NCBI GenBank assembly: GCA_036939975.1
Contig: JALLPB010003160.1
Coordinates: forward strand, 1-12,600
DNA from: Cyclostephanos tholiformis
Lineage: Eukaryota > Bacillariophyta > Thalassiosirophyceae > Thalassiosirales > Thalassiosiraceae
Direction of reading: 5' to 3'
DNA length: 12,600 nucleotides
Shown piece after piece: positions 1 through 5,991 of this stretch. Each line of letters opens with the position of its first letter. The stretch's first letter is position 1. The position numbers were made by a program, and so were the translations under genes. The notes beneath the pieces were generated by a model. That model was not told the DNA's origin, made no database searches, and worked only from the letters and a program-made list of their open reading frames with translations.

Positions 1-38
1 CAACCCTATTGCTGTTCCTGTTGGTGGTGATGGTGTTG

Positions 39-72
39 ACCTGCCTACTCTCCCCACCTGCCTACTCTCCCC
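39..72. repeat. 17-bp perfect tandem duplication
   Basis: The 17-mer ACCTGCCTACTCTCCCC occurs twice head to tail (39-55 and 56-72). It lies in C/T-rich sequence upstream of the transposase relic. It looks like a simple replication-slippage duplication, and no function is evident. Confidence 0.8.
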
Positions 73-156
73 GTGCCTTCTCCTCTCCATTGTTCACCTC
101 GCCACTTTCCCCAATCGTCAACCAATGCCATCAATGACCAAACGTAAGGACTCGTC

Positions 157-759
157 TTGGCAAGGGAGCATGCTGCTCTTGCCTTGTCAAGTTCTTCCGC
201 CCATCGAAGGACATTGCCCAGGCCCTCGTCAACCCTGAACCAGGCAGGCAAATTGATGATCTCATTGCCATTAGACATGATGTCTGGCAAGGCAATCAAT
301 GCAAAGTTCACCGAGTTGGGAATGGAGGTAGGCGAATGGTTGGCAATTTCCGAGAAGCTCAGCGGTGAAGATTACTTCATGTGGGCACTGAAAGACCCGA
401 GTTATGTGATGAAGATTATGGTAATGAGAGGACAGCTACTTCCGAATGAGAGTTGTGTCGAGCTGAAGTGGGTGTTGATGGAGAATGCTGTTCAGTGCCT
501 ATGCCAGTACAGGTTTCTGTCCCCGTACGACTGGCACTACAAATTTTGTCATGCCATCGACGATCACAACAACTTCCGTCACGCAATCCTATCCATCGAG
601 CACACCATCACAACAATGCATTGGGAGATACGTGTGTTCTTGTTTCTACTTGCGGCAAGTGAGGTAAATGTGTACCTCGCGTATCGGTTCTTCTGCAAGC
701 CCGATCCTCTCCCGACTCTCCATGGGATGGCAGCTAATAAAGAACAAATGGCTTGCTAG
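157..759 (+). pseudogene. piggyBac-like (DDE_Tnp_1_7) transposase C-terminal relic
   Basis: This open frame of 200 codons begins at a TTG after an in-frame TAA (146-148); its first ATG is about 33 codons in. From about codon 60 it resembles the C-terminal half of the piggyBac-like DDE transposases common in diatom genomes. Visible features are a DYFMWALKDPSYVMKIM segment, an F-DWHYKF segment, an HAIDDHNNFRHA motif at residues 132-143, and a closing hydrophobic stretch RVFLFLLAASEVNVYLAYRFF. By comparison with the family, the Asp pair would contain the third catalytic Asp; this is inferred from memory. The regions carrying the first two catalytic Asp residues are missing, so the copy cannot be active. 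A second frame (138-365, starting after a TGA) is open over the poorly matching 5' part. After the TAG at 757-759 the +1 frame stays open to 838 (NKWLAREDLDESHVV...). Both suggest frameshifts in a decaying copy. It is unrelated in sequence to the retroelement further right. Confidence 0.7.
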
Positions 760-838
760 GGAGGATTTGGATGAGTCCCATGTGGTGAGTATGGTCCATC
801 AGCTCATGGTTGCTAGGGAGGATGAAGTGCTGCAATGA

Positions 839-1470
839 TGTTGAGATGGTAGTCAGTGAGGTGGCAGTGATGCAGTTCGTAGTCAATACAATCCGAGAGG
901 GTGGCAGTGAAGCTTTGGATGGATGATGTGTGAGAAAGTGATGACAGAGAGACAGCCATGCAATCTAGGAGCATCACCAGTGGTAGAGCTTGGGCATAGG
1001 AGGTGGTGGTCACGATGGTTGTTTATCATCTTCTCAAACATTTGGAAGTGTGGGTGGGGGACCTTGGGAGGTCGAGCCTTTTTGTTCCCATCATCGCGAA
1101 GATAAAACTTCCCCCACACTGGTGGTGATGGAGAGGGTGATATGACATTGCGGGTGCTGTGGCAGTGTCATGGTAGACATCTTTTTGGAGGAGCATTAGC
1201 AGACTATTTGTCCTTTATTCACCAACAACCATGGCGCATAGTGGTAATATTTCATCCGGTCGTATTGGGGCCATGGCCTCTCCTCTACAGGTCTTACTTT
1301 ACACTTTGTCATTAAATGTCGGTATGAGACGACTCGGTCGACTGGATCATCATGTGCTAGGGCGTTAATCGACAATGGACAGGGTACACAACACGTCAAA
1401 CCTACAATTCATTATTTGATGAGATATCGATAACGACATTGCCGATAAAATATAGATTTTAGAGGTTCTA
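839..1470. other. Intergenic region, no supported gene
   Basis: No reading frame here has recognisable motifs; all are short and interrupted. It contains an 11-bp direct repeat GGTGGCAGTGA (860-870 and 900-910) and a 10-bp inverted repeat around 1142-1171. The left part may be further decayed tail of the transposase relic. The right end must contain the KEA 3' UTR, read leftward from 1470, but I could not identify a clear polyadenylation signal. Confidence 0.5.
1142..1171. repeat. Short inverted repeat (possible stem-loop)
   Basis: ATGACATTGC (1142-1151) and GCAGTGTCAT (1162-1171) are complementary over 10 positions with one G-T wobble, separated by a 10-nt loop. It lies in otherwise featureless sequence next to the transposase relic. 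It could be chance or the remnant of an element end. Confidence 0.4.
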
Positions 1471-3255
1471 TCATAACGAGACATTGGCATCTTGCTCCTT
1501 ACCAAGTGTGATATTCTTCCGATACAGCGCAACGAATTCGCTGAATGAAATGTACCCCTCTTTCTTTACCGCACATGGATCATCAACCAACGAGTCGCAC
1601 CCCAACAAATCCTTTAATTGTTTGTCTCCAATGACCGAGTCCGACGTCCGAAGGAGCTCGTTCACCAGTTCGGAAAGCTTCACCTTACCGTCTTCATTCA
1701 TTGTTAGAGACGTGGAGAAAAGCCTGAATAATTTGCGAGTTTCTTCCTTGTCACTATCGGAATCGATTTCTTCTGCCAGGCCGGAGAGTTTCTGGTTTGC
1801 ATTTTCTTCGGACACCTTAGCTACAGGAGGATAGAGTGGCGTCGCCATATTTTTAAACGCGATGGCTGCATCAGACTCGTCGAGTACAGCACCAAAGCGT
1901 TTGCTTCGCTTGACTCCTAACAGATCCCCAATTCCGGAGGCGACACTGCCCGTTGCGACAATTACTTCGGTGGCGCCCGCCTGAATAAGTTTCTTCGTTT
2001 TCCCCATTTCATCACAGCGGACAAAGATGGGTGTATCCGGAAATGCCTCTCTCAAACATTCCGTAGCTTTCAAACACCTCTCCGGTTCGCTGTATGTAAT
2101 TGCTATTGCAGTTGGCTCTTGTACCCCAGCTGCTCGGATCAGCGCACCAGAGGTTCCGTCGCCATACACGACTCGTGCCCCGTCCGCCACCTGGATTGAT
2201 AAGACAAACATCGCACGTAAGAATACAAATGATTCATAAGCACGAGAATCATGGCGATTTACTCACACTTGCTGAAATCTGCTCCGTCTTGCGCGCAAAG
2301 GCCACATAAGGTACGCCAGCAATGTTGGCCTTGTCCAGAAGGGCGCAAAGCTGCTGACCGACCTCGTTGTAACCACAGACAACGACTGCCCGGCGGAGGG
2401 ATTCTCGGCTCATAGCCGAGCGACGCTTTGCCATCCACAGTTGGGCAAATTCTTCATACTGCAGGGAGCCGTCGTTGTTATCATCGAACCGACGAATGAT
2501 ACTCGATACTTGGTCCAGCGAGAGAAATTTTCCCTCAACATCTCTCTCCCCGATGAGGGTGAATATGTTCTGTAGTTCCTCCGCCGTTATCACGCCATTT
2601 CCATCCTTATCGAAGCGCGAGAATGCCTCCTGTATCCTTGCCTCGTCGATATCTCCTACGTCGTAGGCAATGCTTTTGCCGTTCTCCACCCCGAACCACT
2701 GTTCCTTTGTCTCCACTGCCTCCTGCACGTCCAACTTTTTACCGACGTAATCGGCCGCCTCGCCCAGGAGAGGCGTCAGCGCCATGGATAAAATGACGGA
2801 GGCGGTAAGGAGCTTCCCCAAGGAATCTGGTATGATTCCATTCTGCGCCGCAAGATTGAATATGACGAAGGCGAATTCACCCCCCCCTGCAAGGAGGAGG
2901 CCAACGCGGGCGGCGTCAGCCTTTGATAGGCCAAGGGCACCGCCTCCACTGTAGATGACGCCGAATTTTATAAGCAGAAAGGATGATATCCCAACGAGCA
3001 GCGTCGGCCAGCAATCTATTACGGTCTGCGGATCGAGTGCAGAGCCCTTGGGGCGGCGTCCATCGATATTGAATTGATCCAAAAAGTCGCGATTAGACAG
3101 CGGCAATGAGTGGTGAAGGTCCGGAGATAAATTGATCATATGTGAATCCTGTTTACTCACTGCAGTGATGAAGAAAACTCCTAGCAAGATGCCCTCAAAC
3201 GGCTGGATGTCCGCCTAGAGAGAGAGAGAGGAGGGGGGGGAGGGAGAGAGAGGGA

Positions 3256-3308
<53 letters not shown>

Positions 3309-4994
3309 AGGGGGGTTGGACAAAACATTGTTAGAGAGAAAAGAATTGACAAGAATCATAACAAACAAAAAACGAACCTCAATCTGGGCCCTATATCCCG
3401 ATTCTGCCAAAAGCACTCCGGCCGCGAACGCCCCCGTAGTTGAACTCAGGCCCAAGAAGTCCGACACGACGCCCATCCCCACCGCGACCAGTAGGCTGGC
3501 GGCAACGAACGATTGACTCGACCTGCTGCTGGCGACGATCTGGAAGACGCGCCTCAATGCCACGCTCGCCAATGCCAGTACCGCGCCGAATACGACCGTG
3601 GCCTTGAAGGCGAGTATGCCGAGCACGATCGGATCAGCTCCACCGCCACCGGCGGCCGAGGAGGTTACGCCACCCTCGACGTTGGCTATCAGTGGCAATA
3701 TCACGAGCAGGGGGGCAACGGCCAAATCCTGCAATAGCAATATCGACAACGCGGCTATCCCATCCGGTCGATCCTCCCATCCCTTCTCCTTCAATATGGG
3801 CAATACGAAGGCACTTGACGACAGTGCGCCTGCGGCAGCGATCGCGAATGCCACCACCGGCTGTTCGAGTAGCTGCACCAATAACGGGTCGATGGGCACG
3901 TTCGGGTTCGATACCACCTGGAATAATAAGGGACCGCCCAAGAATAGTCCGAAGAAGATAACGCCCACGCTAAGCAACAGCTGGGTAGCCCCGAGACTGA
4001 AGAAAGATCCCAGCTCGCGAAGTCTATCGGGACTCAAGTTCAACCCCTCCACGAACAATAGGAAGAGTATGCCGAAGTCGCCCAGCTCGAAACCCACCTC
4101 CTCATTGCCCCGGAGCAGGCCAAGACCGTGCGGACCCGAAACTAGCCCGAATGCCAAATACAGCAACACCGGACTTATGTTCAACGCCGAACTCAACGGA
4201 GCGGCGACGACGCATATCATCAAGAAGATGATCAGATCGTGTCCCACGTTATTCAGGCTCGCCTTCTCCATCTCGGGAGTGATCAGTATTGAATTGTCGT
4301 TGTTGAATTTCGCCCCCTCCTCGACGATCTCCTTCGTTATTTCGCTCTCGACCTCGCCTATCACCGCCCCGACTTCCCGTCGCACCTCGACGAGGTCGCG
4401 TCGTATCTCGCCGACCTCATCGGCGAAATCGCGTCGTATCTCGCCGAGGGATAAGTGACTGGGATGGGGGAGAGAGGAGGCCAAAGTGGACGAGGCGTCC
4501 GAGAGGATAGTTGATGATGATGACGACGACGACGACGACGAGAGGTGATGGTAATAGTTGTCGTGGATTGCTGCCACATTCGCACTGGTCGTCGAATGAT
4601 GGAGGAAGTCGCCCACGGAGCTAAGGAACGACGGGACGTCGTGCGGGATCGAGTCGAGCATTTCGTGCGACAGCGGGAGCGCGCTGAGGTGCTGGTGCTG
4701 CTGCCGCCGCTGAATTTTCTGCCGCTGTCGTCGCAACCGCCGCATATGTTGATGTGCCGTTGTCATCCCCCCCCCGTCGCCGTTCGTACTACACGAAAAA
4801 TGACGATCGTGGTGGTGGAGGTGGTGGTGGGATGATTGAAGGAGGGGAGGCATCATCGTCATTGCCGCCTTCGCGCCACATGGGGGAGGTCGGGCGAAGG
4901 CCGCCACTCCTACTCCTACTCGTACTCCTCCAATAGTGCCACCGTTGAACTCCATCGTGAATAAAAGTAGTAGCGTCTTCATTCCTCGTCCCAT
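1471..4994 (-). CDS. KEA3: Plastid K+/H+ antiporter, KEA family, with EF-hands and TrkA-N domain
   Basis: Spliced gene with exons 4994-3378, 3214-3161, 3046-2267 and 2190-1471, predicting 1056 aa. KEA antiporters exchange K+ for H+ across chloroplast membranes; KEA3 tunes the thylakoid proton gradient. The start is the first ATG after an in-frame stop (5037-5039); a second ATG at 4982 has better context. Residues 1-33 look like a signal peptide ending AA|FARP, an ASAFAP-like diatom plastid signal. His-rich and Ser-rich segments follow (56-65, 152-161), then four 11-residue repeats (184-227). The CPA2 membrane domain (about 251-656) contains the QD pair 422-423 and GEFAFV 613-618. Two canonical EF-hand loops follow (703-714, 745-756), then TrkA-N with GYNEVG at 782-787. 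A second, degenerate EF-hand pair lies at 980-991 and 1024-1035. I recall an EF-hand-bearing KEA3 being described in Phaeodactylum. The family call is secure; the KEA3 paralogue assignment is less so. Confidence 0.88.
2191..2266 (-). other. KEA intron 3 (76 nt, phase 0)
   Basis: On the - strand the donor is AGT|GTGAGT (exon ends at 2267) and the acceptor is ATCCAG|GTGGCG (exon resumes at 2190). Splicing joins ...EQISAS to VADGARVVYGD..., restoring a continuous TrkA-N nucleotide-binding fold. Without splicing the upstream frame stops about five codons into the intron. Confidence 0.85.
3047..3160 (-). other. KEA intron 2 (114 nt, phase 0, frame-preserving)
   Basis: The donor is GCA|GTGAGT (exon ends at 3161) and the acceptor is CCCAAG|GGCTCT (exon resumes at 3046). 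Splicing gives FFITAGSALDPQTV, matching the conserved FF-T-GS segment of this antiporter family. The intron is exactly 38 codons long with no in-frame stop. Retention would therefore insert 38 residues into the membrane domain rather than truncate the protein. Confidence 0.75.
3215..3377 (-). other. KEA intron 1 (163 nt, phase 0) containing a microsatellite
   Basis: The donor is GAG|GTTCGT (exon ends at 3378) and the acceptor is CTCTAG|GCGGAC (exon resumes at 3214). Splicing gives RAQIE joined to ADIQPFEGILLGVFF, the expected continuous CPA2 sequence. More than half of the intron on its acceptor side is simple CT/CA repeat, which acts as a greatly expanded polypyrimidine tract. Confidence 0.85.
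3217..3305. repeat. (GA)n/(TG)n microsatellite inside KEA intron 1
   Basis: The run is compound. It begins with imperfect GA/G-rich sequence (3217-3255), continues with a TG run (about 3256-3268), and ends with 18 uninterrupted AG units (3269-3304). On the gene's own strand it reads as pure pyrimidine-rich CT/CA sequence directly before the splice acceptor. Confidence 0.95.
4396..4447 (-). repeat. Two exact 19-bp repeats, 33-bp period, in KEA exon 1
   Basis: TCGCGTCGTATCTCGCCGA occurs at 4396-4414 and 4429-4447, a period of 33 bp or 11 codons. The repeats encode the first two units of a four-unit 11-residue pattern (GEIRRDFADEV, GEIRRDLVEVR, then more diverged units). The pattern suggests an extended amphipathic helix or hendecad coiled coil between the targeting peptide and the membrane domain. 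Confidence 0.75.
4515..4543 (-). repeat. Trinucleotide (GAT/GAC)n tract encoding a Ser run
   Basis: A GATGATGATGACGACGAC-type repeat on the + strand encodes the run of ten Ser (residues 152-161) of the antiporter on the - strand. It is a likely length-variable site within the low-complexity N-terminal region. Confidence 0.7.
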
Positions 4995-5377
4995 ATGCCG
5001 AAGCTCCTCACTCACTCTCAACGGCGGAAAAGATGATTAAAATGGTGTCCTGGATAGGCATCGACAGATCAGTCTATCCCTCTCTTCCGCTCTAGCTCTA
5101 TGTGTCGACGGATAATCCTTTCACGTGTTATTGTTATATTTTTTAGTGAGAGAGAAGGCCGAAGACGTCTCGGCATGCAGTCAAATGCATTTGGAGGCCA
5201 CAGAGTGGGGAGGGCTGTGTTCCATGTTCCTCCGCCCTGCGCCTGCTGCGTGCCAGATCATCGGAGGAGACGTCAAGAGGATTAGTGTCACAGCTAAAAA
5301 AAATGGGGATAGGGGAATTGTGTAACTTGTTACTACGTGTAACATATCAATTGACCAAACACTTTGCTAACACTTCC
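4995..5377 (-). promoter_or_regulatory. KEA upstream region with candidate promoter motifs
   Basis: No gene is supported here. Reading toward KEA on the - strand, there is a TGACGTC-type CRE-like site (GACGTC 5269-5274, with TGACGTC completed at 5275). Next come a palindrome CAAATGCATTTG (5182-5193), a second GACGTC (5164-5169), an A/T-rich TATA-like stretch (about 5132-5145) and a CACGTG G-box (5122-5127). CRE-like TGACGT motifs are known in CO2/light-responsive diatom promoters. The motifs are short and the assignment is inference. Confidence 0.35.
5322..5344. repeat. GTAAC/GTTAC inverted repeat cluster
   Basis: GTAAC-TT-GTTAC (5322-5333) is a perfect small inverted repeat. It overlaps a second pair, TGTTAC (5328-5333) with GTAACA (5339-5344). 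It lies in the gap between KEA upstream sequence and the retroelement leader and could mark the left end of the element, but there is no matching copy on the right. Confidence 0.4.
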
Positions 5378-5465
5378 CGTAGAAAATACGTAGAACAAAG
5401 TACTAACCAGACATCTAAGGGGTTTAGACAAAACGTAGGAGCTCCTACAGGTAGTTTAGACAAAA
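5378..5465. repeat. 14-bp palindrome between 12-bp direct repeats, with CGTAGAA repeats
   Basis: GTAGGAGCTCCTAC (5435-5448) is a perfect palindrome. GTTTAGACAAAA flanks it at 5422-5433 and 5454-5465. CGTAGAA occurs at 5378-5384 and 5389-5395, with a variant CGTAGGA at 5434-5440. This density of short repeats is unlike the surrounding sequence. It could be a recombinase binding site, a promoter element, or the element's left end. Confidence 0.6.
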
Positions 5466-5671
5466 TTATTTATCTATTCCCGAAATATGTGAAATATTAA
5501 GCGACAATTTAGCTAGATAGCCTCGCGGTAAATTTCCCTCCAAGATTTGCCATTCGCTTACCCGTTTTTTCTTTTACACCCTTCGAAAGGTAAATGCATC
5601 GTTTGATTGTCGTGTCGACTCTGAGACGAGTCCTCCCCCAATCAGGTTTCTCTCAGGTAATCGTTTGGTTG

Positions 5672-5689
5672 TCTCCGCTTCGCCGGAGA
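5672..5689. repeat. Small hairpin in the retroelement leader
   Basis: TCTCCG (5672-5677) pairs with CGGAGA (5684-5689) around a six-base loop CTTCGC. It lies just upstream of the GCAATCAGC repeat array. It might be an RNA structural signal of the leader, but a stem of this size can arise by chance. Confidence 0.35.
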
Positions 5690-5712
5690 GGCACCCGGGG
5701 GGATTTAAAGTG

Positions 5713-5864
5713 GCAATCAGCACTCCCCTGTCGAAAGAACAGCATCATCCCCTCCGGCAATCAGCCACATTTGTTTCGCAATCAGCCAAACATCAAATCC
5801 GCAATCAGCGAACGGTCATCTACTGACAAGGCAATCAGCCAAAAAAAGTTGAACAGCAATCAGC
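5713..5864 (+). repeat. Six spaced copies of GCAATCAGC in the leader
   Basis: The exact 9-mer starts at 5713, 5757, 5778, 5801, 5831 and 5856, giving start-to-start spacings of 44, 21, 23, 30 and 25 bp. Related partial copies are CAATCAG at 5639-5645 and GCAATTAG near 5895. The flanks between copies are unrelated, so this is an iterated site rather than a tandem repeat. It ends about 130 bp before the gag ATG. Possible roles are an internal promoter or enhancer bound by a host factor, or an RNA signal such as a packaging site. Confidence 0.9.
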
Positions 5865-5991
5865 TGACTACTACTTCTGTGTCACTTTTTTCTTGCAATT
5901 AGTTTCGAGCTCTCCCTGACGCTTCATCTCGCCTATCATTCGCCCATTACGGCTACTCATTAATTTTGCTCAATTCTTATTATTCGAACAG

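Noticed and set aside
3598..4458. Long + strand open frame (286 codons) opposite KEA exon 1
   Set aside because: It is the antisense shadow of the conserved CPA2 membrane domain; its Pro/Ser-rich composition is what reversed hydrophobic codons give.
4995..5021. Upstream extension of KEA by nine codons to 5021
   Set aside because: That position is a TTG, not an ATG. The first ATG in the open frame is at 4994.
5713..5864. CRISPR-like array
   Set aside because: Repeats are only 9 bp, spacing is irregular, no cas genes are present, and the context is eukaryotic.
5594..5902. 102-codon frame in the retroelement leader
   Set aside because: It has no recognisable motif, its composition is driven by the GCAATCAGC copies, which fall in different frames, and it may lie inside a leader intron. 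It could at most be an upstream ORF.
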